In this document: piece by piece, positions 24,279-33,389 of the stretch | Layout: every line of letters starts with the position of its first letter | Numbering within the stretch: the first letter of the stretch is position 1 | From: Streptomyces sp. B93 | GTDB lineage: Bacteria > Actinomycetota > Actinomycetes > Streptomycetales > Streptomycetaceae | Assembly (NCBI RefSeq): GCF_018070565.1 | Contig: NZ_JAGPXL010000032.1 | Coordinates: forward strand, 1 to 64,000 | Direction of reading: 5' to 3' | DNA length: 64,000 nt | The notes under the pieces: model-generated | Seen by the model: the letters and a program-made list of their open reading frames with translations, nothing else | The model's database searches: none | What the model was told of the DNA's origin: nothing | Program-made: the position numbers and the translations under genes

Positions 24279-24605
24279 TCAGTCCGCCACGACGCGCACC
24301 GCGCCGGGCGCGTACTCGCGCTGCCGCACCACCCGGTACCAGCCCTTGGGCAGCGGTATCGCGGCGTGCTCCTCGTGCACCACCCGTCCGCCGTCCGGGA
24401 GATGGAGGAAGGCCGCGCCGAACGGCCCGGTCTCCCGCACCAGCGTCCCCGGCCCGACCACCGCGTGGGCGTGCCCCGTCACCTCGCCGAGCGCCAGCAC
24501 CAGCCGCCCCCGGGCGTCCCGCGGCTGTTCGGGCAGCCGGTCCGTGCCCGGCGGCACCGCCGACTCGGCCACGGGCACGATGAGGACATCCCCTTGCCGG
24601 TACAT
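24279..24605 (-). CDS. Conserved hypothetical protein, 108 aa, paired with DUF6745
   Basis: The protein begins MYRQGDVLIVPVAES and has GEVTGHAHAVVGPG and HEEHAAIPLPKGWYRVVRQREY. It looks like a compact beta protein with several His and no signal peptide or membrane segment. I know it only as a frequent partner of DUF6745 genes in Streptomyces; no function can be given. First gene of the two-gene operon. Confidence 0.75.
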   Translation of the reverse strand: MYRQGDVLIVPVAESAVPPGTDRLPEQPRDARGRLVLALGEVTGHAHAVVGPGTLVRETGPFGAAFLHLPDGGRVVHEEHAAIPLPKGWYRVVRQREYAPGAVRVVAD

Positions 24606-25178
24606 ACAAGTCTCCCTTCACCGTCGGCACTTCGCCGACCGACACCCACGACGCTACGCGGGGGGTCTGACAGTGAGGATGTGCGAGGCATTGCTCGCGG
24701 GTCTGACTCTGGGTCTGACTGGCGCCTCGGCTGTCTGCGCGTTGAATCGTCGGCCCTCGGGTGATGCCGCTGCGTGTGCTCGCGGGCGTCCGTGACCTCA
24801 TAGGAGCTTGGCCGATCGGGCCTCTTCACTGTCTCCTCGCCGACTTCGCCGGATACAGGTTCTCCTACGACGCATCAGAGGCCGGATGACCGGCGCCCTG
24901 GGACAACGGTCCAGGAAGGCTTGCCAGTAGGTCCCGCATCGGCGGTGCGGCGGGCTGCACACCATCTGAAGCGTGCCGCTGCGGGAATAGTGCATGAATC
25001 GAATACTGCCTCTTCGCCAGTAGGTGCGTGAGACCACCGAGGCGATCTTCCCTGTCAAGTTCTTCTGTTCAGTCCCGCGGCTACTGCTCAGGCTCCCGTT
25101 TCAGTCCGCTGTGGTGGGCACTCCGTCGTGTCGCAGTGCCGATCGGCGGAAGGCTGGCAACCGCATAGGGTCAGCGGC
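24606..25178. other. Gene-poor stretch at the left edge of the accessory island
   Basis: These 570 bases have lower G+C than the surroundings. They contain short direct repeats of gggtctgact (around 24700-24720) but no convincing gene. An 86-codon minus-strand frame (24798-25058) is rich in Arg and Cys and shows no family pattern; I treat it as spurious. No tRNA or attachment-site duplication was recognised. Confidence 0.5.
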
Positions 25179-25961
25179 ATGTCTGACACGTTCGACGTAG
25201 CTGAGGTCCTGGCGGGTGGGTGCTGGAAACGGGCGGATTCATGGGCATTTGTCAGCTCTTTTGCCGCCTCCTGGTTCACTCCATTGTCACCGGCTGATGG
25301 GTTCACGCTGGAACAAATACAGAGAGCTGAGGATCGCCTCGGCGTTCACCTTCCGGTTGCTCTCCGGGAGGCATACACGTTGTTCGGTCGACGGCGAGAT
25401 CTGGTTGCGCAGCAGAACCCGTTGCTGGAGCCGGAGGAACTGCTGTTCGACCCTTCCGGCGAACTTCTGGTCTTCCGCAGTGAGAATCAAGGCTGCGCCG
25501 GTTGGGGGGTTTCGCTGACCGACTTGTCTCGGGAGGACCCGCCGGTCGCTCTGTTTTCCGATCGCCTGCCGAACTCCGGACGATGTCGCTTTCTCGATCG
25601 CTTGTCGCTGGCTTGTGTTGAAACCGTGCTGAGCGAGGCTGTCGTAGGCAGGTGGCGACAAGGGCGCGCATGCCAGGCAACTCCTGAGGTAGCTGCCTGT
25701 CTGGAAACGGAGTTCGCGCGTGTCCCGTTGCCGCCTTATCCGGCGTGGTTCGACCCGATGGGACCGGGTGTTCGGTGGTTTTCTGCCGCTGGCCTGCTGC
25801 TCCGTCTGGAGCCCGGCTCGGAGGGAACGGAGTTGGTCGTAACGGGTCGGACGGAAGGTGACCTTCAACGCGCGATCGAAGCGATTCCCGGTGCCTGGCC
25901 TGACGCCGAGCCGACCGTGACCAGGACAATCAGTGAGCACGACTTTGTTCTGCCATTTTGA
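25179..25961 (+). CDS. SMI1/KNR4-like protein (possible immunity-type protein)
   Basis: The protein has 260 residues. GFTLEQIQRAEDRLGVHLPV followed by ALREAYTLFGRR and later LLVFRSENQGCAGWGV (about residues 40-115) is the SMI1/KNR4 superfamily pattern, frequent in polymorphic-toxin immunity and other cell-interaction loci. No toxin gene is adjacent. The start was set at ATG 25179, where the domain-containing protein begins cleanly, rather than the in-frame ATG 25128. The codon third positions are less G+C-rich than in flanking core genes, which suggests transfer. Confidence 0.65.
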   Translation: MSDTFDVAEVLAGGCWKRADSWAFVSSFAASWFTPLSPADGFTLEQIQRAEDRLGVHLPVALREAYTLFGRRRDLVAQQNPLLEPEELLFDPSGELLVFRSENQGCAGWGVSLTDLSREDPPVALFSDRLPNSGRCRFLDRLSLACVETVLSEAVVGRWRQGRACQATPEVAACLETEFARVPLPPYPAWFDPMGPGVRWFSAAGLLLRLEPGSEGTELVVTGRTEGDLQRAIEAIPGAWPDAEPTVTRTISEHDFVLPF

Positions 25962-26072
25962 CGACAAGTTGCTGGGCGAGAATCAGCGTCCACGACAGCG
26001 CGGACGACGCTCAGGTCGACGGGGCCGCCCCGGTGTCCCGTCGACCGGCGCGGACCCGAATGGGTGCAGCTG

Positions 26073-26483
26073 TCAGGTGGTGGGTGCACGAAGCGGGATG
26101 ACGTTGTCGGGAGGCGGGGCGCCGTTCGTTGACGTGCTCTGTTCCTCTGTAAGCACGGCGCTGGCAAGGGTGAGGTTGGTTACCAGCTGACGGAGTTCTT
26201 CGATCTCGGCCCTCTGGCTCGCGACGGTCTTCTTGAGCTTGGCGACGGTTTCCCGCAGCCGCTTCTCGGGCTCCGGGACCTGGGCCGTCTCGGTGCCAAC
26301 ACGTTCGTAGAACTCGTTCTTCAGGTCCGCGTGCCGCTTCATGAGGGCCATGCGGTGGACGCCGGCCTCGGCGGCGAGGGCGACGACGGTGAGGCTGCCG
26401 TTGGAGTTGGTGGCCTGTCCGGCCAGGAGGCGGTCTATGGCCTCGCGGATGCGGGTGCGCTCGTCGGGGTGCTGGTCGGTCAT
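26073..26483 (-). CDS. TnpC-like small protein of a tripartite recombinase module
   Basis: The protein has 136 residues. An N-terminal helix-turn-helix-like part (SLTVVALAAEAGVHRMALMK, about 30-49) is followed by a long coiled coil (PEKRLRETVAKLKKTVASQR ... EELRQLVTNLTL). This is the layout of the third protein of Tn554-like and DUF6262-type modules, where it assists two tyrosine recombinases. Its ATG overlaps the stop of the upstream recombinase (ATGA). Confidence 0.72.
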   Translation of the reverse strand: MTDQHPDERTRIREAIDRLLAGQATNSNGSLTVVALAAEAGVHRMALMKRHADLKNEFYERVGTETAQVPEPEKRLRETVAKLKKTVASQRAEIEELRQLVTNLTLASAVLTEEQSTSTNGAPPPDNVIPLRAPTT

Positions 26484-28621
26484 ATGAGGGCCTTGGCAGG
26501 TTGGGCGGTGGTGTCGTGGGCGTCGGCGGTTGCCCGGAGTCGGTCGGCGTTGGCCCGGAGCCGTTTGCCGAGCGGGCCCGGTGTTGCGGCGGCCAGCTGG
26601 TCGATCTCATCAGCCCGTGTCCGCAGTTGGCGGGCGTGGGTGTCGGTGCGGACGGTGTTGCCGCAGCCGGGCCGGCAGGCGTACTGCCGCGGGGCCGTCG
26701 CCCCGGGTTCGGGTTCGCAGAGCGCGTTGTCGTGCTTGAACGCGCAGATCAGATGCGCGTCGGGATTGTCGTAGAGCACGACACCGTCCCGGGCGAGGAA
26801 GGCGGCGGCCTTCCTCGCGAACTTCGCGGGGACGATGCGGCCCTCGAACCTCGGAGTCGTCGCTGCCGCGGCGACGGCCCGGCGGGCGGCGGGGCCGGAG
26901 ATCTTCTCCCCCGAGGCCATGCGATCACTGAGCCGGGCGGCAGTGTCCGCGGCTGCGAGGGCCGTCTCGACGTCGAGGACGGAGTGGATGCCGCTGCGGC
27001 TGCGGGAGCCGTAGCCGCTGGAGGTCCGGGCGTCCAGGACGGTTCGCATGTGCCCGTACTGGATCGCGAGCGCGACCAGCCCGCCCGGGCGGCGAGCGAT
27101 GTGCCAGGCCAGGGTTCTGCGGAACCGTGACATGCCGATCGCTCCGTGCGGGTCCTCGGGAACGGTCTGACGGGACAGCCCCAGGGACGTGGCCTCGCGA
27201 TTCACCCAGACGACGAATCTCTCGATCCGGTCGTTCAGCGAACCGCCCTTCAACGCTCCGTGGTGCCCGCCTGGGGAGGCGAAAGCGTGGTGACGGGCGC
27301 TGAGGAGGAGTTCCCCGTCAGGAACCATGCGTTCCAAGACACGGATGGCATGGACGACCGGAGTGATGGCCGCCCAGGGAACTTCGCGGTCCTCGCCTGC
27401 GGAAATGTGGTTGCCGTCTTCGTCGGTGACGTTCTTGTAGTGCTTGCTGCGGATCAGGTGCCGCCCGGCGGCGCCATCGGTCGTGGGCTGGGGTTCAGGA
27501 CAGCAGCCTGATCGCAGACCCTGCACTTCCTGCGGACGCATACCGGTCAAATACAGGCAGAGGATCACTGCGGCTGTGCCGAGATGCCTCATCAGCTCGG
27601 CGGCCTCTTCGAAGTCGATGTGCTCGCGCCAGGGCTTCCCCCCAATCTGGCCGCGGATCGGCACGCGCAAGGGAGACGTGCCCGGACGGTCGGCGAGCAG
27701 GCCATAGAGCTGGTGCTTGGTGGCGAACCGGTTGACCTGGCTGGTGCTCGCGCCCGTGAGAGCGGCTATGTAGGTGCGGGCCAGTGTGCTCCGGCCTTTT
27801 TGGCGGATGGAGGGCAGCGGGGTGCCCAAGCGAACCCGGGGCAGCAGGAACTCTTCGAGGGCAACCTGGCTCTCGGCGGTCGCCTGGTTGGCGGCGGCTG
27901 CAGCGAACAGCCGGCATCGTTCGGACCAGGCCGCCAGGATGTCGTCGGCGAAGTCGTCGACGAAACGGATCGCCCAGACCAGCAGAGGGCCGAGAACCTG
28001 CGGGTCCAGCGGCTCGGTGCTGTTCTCGCCGCCGTCCGAGCCGCCGACCGGGGGAAGGAAGTCGTCGACTCCCTCGATGTCCCACGGAGGCCGGACGGCG
28101 CCGGTGGGCTGGGCGCTGAGCTGATCGAACGCCCACAGATCCGTCAACATGGAGCAGATCTTCTCCGCATGACCGCGGCCAACATCGCTGCAGCGTTCGG
28201 CAATGTAGGCCCGCCACACATCATCGGTGCAGCCGGCCAGGCGGGTGATGCGGCGTTCGTGCAGCCAGCGGGCCAGCCGTATCCACTCGCCGTGGGTGTC
28301 CCGAAGGTCATGGGCGGATGTGCGGGCCCTGGCTCCGGCTCCTCGGGCCTTGAGATGGGTGGGCCGGAGCCGTCCGTTGATCATCGTCCAGGTGACGAGC
28401 TTCAGCTCGTCGAGCAGCGGAGCCGGACACCGCTTCCAGTGCATTTTGACGAGGTAGGTGCTGGGGTTGTCGATCAGTGGTGCCAGAGGCCAGACGGTAT
28501 CTCCGTAGCGGGAGTTGGGGTGGGTATTGCCGGGGCTGATCCACTGGGGCAGCACTACCGGGGTCTGCGGGGTGGGAAGGGGCAGAACGTAGGGGTCGTA
28601 CTCGACAGCGGGGCTGGTCAC
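26480..28621 (-). CDS. Site-specific tyrosine recombinase, TnpB-of-Tn554-like
   Basis: The protein has 713 residues. The catalytic part contains LYLTGMRPQEVQGLRSG (first Arg), TLAWHIARRPGGLVALAIQYGH (HxxR and second His) and a likely Tyr in SSGYGSRS. A Cys-containing C-terminus follows (FKHDNALCEPEP ... YACRPGCGNT). Large recombinases of this kind work with a second recombinase and a small helper to move elements into fixed sites. The GTG at 28621 overlaps the stop of the truncated partner recombinase (GTGA). Confidence 0.8.
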   Translation of the reverse strand: MTSPAVEYDPYVLPLPTPQTPVVLPQWISPGNTHPNSRYGDTVWPLAPLIDNPSTYLVKMHWKRCPAPLLDELKLVTWTMINGRLRPTHLKARGAGARARTSAHDLRDTHGEWIRLARWLHERRITRLAGCTDDVWRAYIAERCSDVGRGHAEKICSMLTDLWAFDQLSAQPTGAVRPPWDIEGVDDFLPPVGGSDGGENSTEPLDPQVLGPLLVWAIRFVDDFADDILAAWSERCRLFAAAAANQATAESQVALEEFLLPRVRLGTPLPSIRQKGRSTLARTYIAALTGASTSQVNRFATKHQLYGLLADRPGTSPLRVPIRGQIGGKPWREHIDFEEAAELMRHLGTAAVILCLYLTGMRPQEVQGLRSGCCPEPQPTTDGAAGRHLIRSKHYKNVTDEDGNHISAGEDREVPWAAITPVVHAIRVLERMVPDGELLLSARHHAFASPGGHHGALKGGSLNDRIERFVVWVNREATSLGLSRQTVPEDPHGAIGMSRFRRTLAWHIARRPGGLVALAIQYGHMRTVLDARTSSGYGSRSRSGIHSVLDVETALAAADTAARLSDRMASGEKISGPAARRAVAAAATTPRFEGRIVPAKFARKAAAFLARDGVVLYDNPDAHLICAFKHDNALCEPEPGATAPRQYACRPGCGNTVRTDTHARQLRTRADEIDQLAAATPGPLGKRLRANADRLRATADAHDTTAQPAKALI

Positions 28622-30129
28622 GGGCCGAGATCTTCTTTCAGTAGAAGCCGGACAACGGTGCGGTCGGCCTCGCTGACACGGGCCAAGGACGCCTTCCAGG
28701 CGACCGGACCAATCTTCTTGCGCAGGTCTTCCAGCCGCGTCAGATGAACGCTCCATCGCTCACGGAACGTGGCCTCCTCCAGGACGGACCGCAGACTCAC
28801 GATCTGCTGGTGCAGGTGGGCGAGCCGGGGATGATGGCCGGGATGTACGTATGCGTTGGCGCAGGCCAGGCAGAGCAGGAAGTCCGCTCTGCAGCCGCCT
28901 TCGGGAGCCGGCCAGGGGCTGGCTTCCTCGTCTTCGCAGTCCGCTGTCGCCGTCTGCTGATGTTGTGGATTCGGCTCGTTCGCCATCGTTCCGCCGAAGA
29001 CGACGGCCCGGGCCTGGTCCAGGGCCTCGAGGGCGCCGTCGGCTAACACATCGCGCGAAGCGCGCTGAACCCTTTTGTCGGGCAGCACGTAGACACTCTC
29101 GTGCGTGTCTTGGGTGTGCTGCAGGGGGCGTCTCTGGTTCGTCACGGTCGTCCGGCGAGCTCGCTGGAAGGGCGACCCGCCGAGCCCGCTGCTGGCGGCC
29201 CACCACCTGCTCATCCCGAGGGAGACGCCGAAGGACAGGGGCCAGTGTACGGCCGGCCGGTCCAGGTTCGTGTGCTCGTCCTCACGCCGGCGGACGCGAG
29301 CAACCATCAGCAGATCGACGCCCGGCTGCAGCCGGTGGCCCAGTGCCCGTGCATGAGCCGTGGCCTCCAGGGCCTGGGTAATCAGCCTCCCGGGCGAGTC
29401 GGCTCCGGAATCGGTGATGTTCTCGGTGGAGAACCACCGTCCGCTGCCTGCTCTGCGCTTCTCGACCTGGACCTGATAGGTCAACGAGGTGATCTCCCCG
29501 GCTGACGGCGCGAGCGTCGGCACCGGCATGCGGTCGTACTGCGACAGGTTCCACCCGAACCGGTCCGTCAGCAGCACGGCCAGGGCCGTGAGCTCACCGC
29601 GGGACAAGAACAGCCGCCCCCACGTCCGCTCGGCCCCCTTGCCGCCCAGCAGACGGCCGCTTCTCACGGCGCGTTCTCCGCTCGGGTGCACAGTGTGGGG
29701 GACATCGCCGGTGCGGGCGAGGTGATCAAGAATCTTCCCGATCTTCCATCCACGGCTTCCCTCGGCAAGATCGTTGGCTCGCCAGCTGTCCAGCAGCCGT
29801 GTGTTCTCGCTGATCCGCAGCCAGGCCGACCGGAACTGCCGTTGAGCAGTCAGCACCACCCGCTCCCACTCGGCATCCTCAAACGACTGTTTGCTCGGCT
29901 TCAGGGCCGGGATCCGGCGGGCCAACTCCTCCGCCGCGCCCCCCGTCGCCAACCGCACGTCTTGTCGCAGCACCGTGCGAACCGCGGACTGCTTGTTCGT
30001 GCCGGCGCTGGTGCCGCTGTTCACCTCCCGCCAGCTCTGCATCATGGCCGGGGTCAGACCGTCCAGGTCCTCGGGCGGGCTGCCCAGTTCCGAGAGGAAG
30101 TCCGCGAACAACTTCAGGCTCGACCAGTA
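28618..30129 (-). pseudogene. Partner recombinase (TnpA-like), 5' end lost at IS junction
   Basis: The open frame reads from the IS edge (SYWSSLKLFADFLSELG) to TGA 28618-28620, about 503 residues. Recombinase-like blocks include EDAEWERVVLTAQRQFRSAW, ALEATAHARALGHRLQPGVD and RRTTVTNQRRPLQHTQDTHE. The N-terminal part, including any start, is missing: the gene stops abruptly at 30129 where the IS begins, and sequence on the far side of the IS does not continue it. A start might be supplied from within the IS, but a functional product is doubtful. Confidence 0.75.
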
Positions 30130-31017
30130 AGAGGTCCTAACAAAGGCGTTGGACGTGGCGGTAGGTGATGAGGCAGGTTGCGAGGCCGAGGAACGCCTCA
30201 TGGATGTCGTCGCGTCGTTCCCAACGGACGCGCAGGCGTCGGAAGCCGTGCAGCCAGGCGATCGTTCTCTCCACGACGTAACGGACCATGCCCAGGCCGG
30301 TGCCGTGAGGCTGGCCGCGTTCGGCGAATGACAGGGCGGATGCCGCGCTGCCACAGCAGCCGTCGGTACTTGTCGTGGTCGTAACCGCGGTCGGCGAAGA
30401 GCATGTCCGGCCGCCTGCGCGGCCGACCGGCGACGCCGGCCACCGCGGGGATCTTGTCCAGCAGCGGCAGGAGCTGGGTGACGTCGTTGCGGTTGCCGCC
30501 GGTCAGTGACACCGCGAGCGGGATGCCCTGGCCGTCGGTGAGGACGTGGTGCTTGCTGCCCGGACGTGCGCGGTCGACCGGGCTGGGACCGCTTTTGGGC
30601 CCCGCCGGGCCGCCCGCACGTGAGAGGAGTCGATCACCGCCCGCGACCAGTCCAGCTTCCTCGCCGACCGCAGCCTCTTCAGCAGCACCAGGTGCAGCTG
30701 CTCCCACACGCCGGCCTCGTTCCACGCCGCCAGCCGCCGCCAACACGTCATCCCCGAGCCGAAGCCCAGTTCCTGCGGCAGGTACTCCCACTGGATGCCC
30801 GTGTGCAGCACGAACAAGATCCCGCACAACGCCTGTCGGTCCGGCACCCGGGGCCGGCCCTCCACCAGCTTCGGCCCCGGCGCGGGCAGCAACGGCTCGA
30901 TCATCGCCCACAGTTCATCCGACACGATCCACGGCCGCGACTGACGATTCCCCACGACCAGACCAACGACCATCCACACCGAAAGTCACATGATCGAAAA
31001 CTTCTGTTAGGACCTCT
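30130..31017 (-). mobile_element. IS5-family-like insertion sequence (888 bp)
   Basis: Terminal inverted repeats are perfect over at least 13 bp: AGAGGTCCTAACA at 30130 and TGTTAGGACCTCT ending 31017. A TA dinucleotide on each side (30128-30129 and 31018-31019) may be the target duplication. The element carries one transposase gene in two overlapping frames. The left flank is a truncated recombinase gene and the right flank a TnpB tail. Confidence 0.85.
30137..30979 (-). pseudogene. IS5-type transposase, frameshifted
   Basis: Reading in the minus direction, frame 1 encodes WIVSDELWAMIEPLLPAPG ... GIQWEYLPQELGFGSG and WSRAVIDSSHVRAA (first catalytic Asp). At 30591-30600 the sequence GCCCAAAAGC allows a ribosomal shift into frame 2 (GPKSGPSPVDRARPGSKHHV, then FADRGYDHDKYRRLL with the second Asp). 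Such programmed shifts are normal in this group. A second break near 30325 (about one extra base) is not expected: the C-terminal segment GTGLGMVRYVVERTIAWLHG, with the catalytic Glu, is in a third frame. The gene is probably inactive, or this is a sequencing error. Confidence 0.78.
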
Positions 31018-31019
31018 TA

Positions 31020-31140
31020 CACCGTCTCCACAGGCTGCTGCCGCCAGCCCGGCGGCCAGGATGGTGCGTGCCGCGTTCACGTCGCGGTCATGCACGGCGC
31101 CGCAGTCACACGTCCACTCGCGGACGTTCAGCGGCATTCT
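31020..31140 (-). pseudogene. TnpB (IS200/IS605-type) C-terminal remnant
   Basis: The minus strand encodes EWTCDCGAVHDRDVNAARTI followed by LAAGLAAAACGDGV, the zinc-ribbon second half and last RuvC Asp motif (HDRDxNAA) of TnpB-type RNA-guided nucleases. Only about 40 residues remain. The Cys pair is CxC rather than CxxC. It is fused in frame to the MFS remnant upstream and cut by the IS downstream. Confidence 0.75.
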
Positions 31141-31947
31141 CGCCGCGACCGTGCCGCAGTACCAGGCGCAGACCGGCCCGAACGTCTGGTAGGAGACCAG
31201 CCAACACGGCACCACGAGCGTGCTCTGCCCCACCATCACCCACAGCCACCGGCGCGCAACGAACTCCCGCCAGCCCTCAGCGATCCCGACCCACATGCCC
31301 GGCGGGCCGATCCTCACCCGCTGTACGGGCAGCCGCAGCCGCGCATACAGCACGGCCGCGTCCCAGCCGATCGCCCACGCCGGACTCAGAATCGCAACCA
31401 GCAAACCGCCGAGGGCGGGACTCGCGGCTTTGACGGTGTTCTGAGCGAGCCGCAACAGGGCGTTCGCCTGCTGGAGTTCCCTGACCGGCACGACCTCGCG
31501 CACCACCCCGGAGGCGGCAGGACCGCTAAACGCGCTCGCCACACCGCCGATCACAGCCAGCACCACCAGGTGCCACACCTGCGCCCGCCCCGAGGCCACC
31601 AGCAGCGCCGCCACCGCCTGCCCGGCCCCCGCCCCGGCGTTCGCCCACGCCAGCACCCGCGTACGGGAAACCTGATCAGCGACGGCTCCACCGATCAGCA
31701 ACATGAACAGAAGGGATCCCATCTCGGCGGCAAGTACCACACCGAGCCCTCCGGGCCCGCCGCCGATGTGCAGCACCGCAAAGGCCAAGGCGACCGGGGA
31801 AACGGCTGTGCCCGTCCAGGACAGGACACGTGCGGTGACATGCTGTCGAAACAGGGAATTCGCAGCGGCCGACAGGCCGTCACCACACGCTGGAACGCGG
31901 ACGGCACCCCACACTCGAACACCTCGCGGGACCACTGAACTCCCCAC
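31141..31947 (-). pseudogene. MFS transporter fragment fused to TnpB tail
   Basis: About 265 residues match the first half of an MFS drug-type transporter: HVTARVLSWTGTAVSPVALA, GGAVADQVSRTRVLAWANAG and EGWREFVARRWLWVMVGQST. After SYQTFGPV the transporter pattern stops and the frame runs into the TnpB tail. The C-terminal six helices are missing, so transport is unlikely. There is a GTG start at 31947. The 150 bp upstream (to 32100) contain nothing recognisable. Confidence 0.72.
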
Positions 31948-32100
31948 GGGTCAAGCCAGCCCTGGCGGTCTCCGAAGGCACACGAAACCCTAGAGGCCTC
32001 ACAACGCCACCCGGGCGGATTCCGGCCGAATCCATCCGATCTCAGCTCAAGGGCCTACCCGCCCCGAGCCCCCCATCGTGCCCTTACAAACGGGAACGGT

Positions 32101-32534
32101 TCAGACTCGACGAGGACGGGCAGCGTCGTGGATCGGCTCCCACGTAGCCAGGCCGCCCGGAGGCCCGCTGTACCCGAGGTAACGGCTCACGATCGGCGCC
32201 AGGTAGTCCGCGTGTGGGCCAGCACGGCCAGCCAGTTCGCCCGGCGAGTGCACCAAGGTGATTTCGTCAAGTTCCGGGGCGCGGCCCTGCTCCCGGTCGG
32301 CCGACGCCGCGGCGGTGAACCTGGCGCGCAGTGCCGTTTCGGAGAGGGGCGGGGCGAGGTAGGTCAGGCCGACGCTGCCGTTCTCGCCGTGGGTGACCAC
32401 CCACAGCTTCAGGTCCTCGGCGGCCGCAGTGATGCCCAGTTCCTCCGCCAGTTCCCGCGCTGCCTGCCCTGCCAGTGCCGCCTCCTCCAGCGTCTCCCCG
32501 TCCTGCAGGCTCGTTGAAGCGGATCGTCGAGGGA
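32101..32534 (-). pseudogene. Nudix hydrolase, N-terminus lost
   Basis: The minus strand reads DGETLEEAALAGQAARELAE followed by ELGI, the Nudix box REXXEEXG(I), then LKLWVVTHGENGSVGLTYLA and PELDEITLVHSP. About 140 residues remain. The usual N-terminal strands before the Nudix box are absent; instead the frame enters CRISPR-like repeats at 32535. A fused open frame runs on to 32859 but has no family pattern there. Confidence 0.65.
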
Positions 32535-32683
32535 CCATCCCCGCGGGCGCGGGGATGGTCCCGCGGCGATCCGCGCCCTGTTCCCGCACCGGGACTGCTC
32601 CCCGCACCTGCGGGGATAGCCCCTGGCAGGTCCAGCTTTTTGCCCACGCTTCGCCTGCTCCCCGCCCTTGGTCGGCCAGGTCG
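32535..32683. CRISPR. Degenerate type I-E-like CRISPR remnant (about 3 repeats, 2 spacers)
   Basis: Repeat 1 (32535-32562) contains CCCCGCGGGCGCGGGGATGG and ends TCCC. Repeat 2 (32596-32623) is TGCTCCCCGCACC/TGCGGGGATAGCCCC. Repeat 3 (32656-32683) keeps only TGCTCCCCGC. Spacers are 33 bp (32563-32595) and 32 bp (32624-32655), so the period is 60-61 bp. The layout and the CTCCCCGC-N4-GCGGGGAT-GGTCCC repeat type are those of actinobacterial type I-E arrays. Repeat 1 has become almost perfectly palindromic. No cas genes are in the window. Confidence 0.7.
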
Positions 32684-32816
32684 CCGCCGCGCCGCTGTCC
32701 ACGCTCCAGCGCCTGGTCGGCGCGCGCGAGCCGCGATGGAGTTGGGTGTTCACAGCCGAGATGCCGACGGAGGGAGGCAGACCTGTTCGCCAGTCCAGTC
32801 CGCCCGTGCGCCGAGT

Positions 32817-33389
32817 TCACCGCAGTTCGACGGCGTACGCGCCGCCGGGGAACTCCCATCCGTCGGTGCCTTCACCGATGTCGGCCACGATGATGTCATC
32901 GACGAAGTGGTCCTCGAAGTCGTCGTCGGTGAGTTCGCCGGCCATCCAGAGTTCCTCGATCGCGTTCCAGTAGCCCCTGCTGCCATCGATACGCAGGGGC
33001 GCTGCCCGTCGGCTGCCGCGCTCGCGTTCGTCGTCGCCCGTCTTGACAATGCCGCTGATCTCGAACTGGCCCCTTCGGACATGGTCGGGGATCGGTTCGG
33101 CGGGGACGACGGCGGTGTTCCCGTAGGCGGTGTGGATGAGGTCGCGGTAGCTGCGGCGGATGTTGTACTCGGGGTCGGACAGCCAGTTGATCAGGGTCTT
33201 GGTGGTGACGTGGAGGCCGGCGTCCGCCAGGGCCTGGTGGCCGCGGTGGGTTGCGGTGAGCTGGCTGAGCTGGGCGTGCCAGTGTTTGGCGGTGCAGGAG
33301 GACAGCCGGTGGCGTGGGGTGACCTGGGAACGCAGGAGGTCGCCCAGGGCGGCGCGCAGGGAGCCGCCCTGGCCGGTGGGCCCGGCCAT
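32817..33389 (-). CDS. Hypothetical protein of accessory element, possible HTH
   Basis: The protein has 190 residues. ALADAGLHVTTKTLINWLSD (about residues 52-71) looks like a helix-turn-helix, followed by EYNIRRSYRDLIHTAYGN. The C-terminal half is acidic (ELTDDDFEDHFVDDIIVADI). I do not recognise the family. Its ATG overlaps the stop of the frameshifted upstream gene (TGATG), so the two are an operon pair, probably from a plasmid or integrative element. Confidence 0.6.
   Translation of the reverse strand: MAGPTGQGGSLRAALGDLLRSQVTPRHRLSSCTAKHWHAQLSQLTATHRGHQALADAGLHVTTKTLINWLSDPEYNIRRSYRDLIHTAYGNTAVVPAEPIPDHVRRGQFEISGIVKTGDDERERGSRRAAPLRIDGSRGYWNAIEELWMAGELTDDDFEDHFVDDIIVADIGEGTDGWEFPGGAYAVELR

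Noticed and set aside
24798..25058. An 86-codon minus-strand gene
   Set aside because: Very rich in Arg and Cys, no ribosome binding site, no recognised family.
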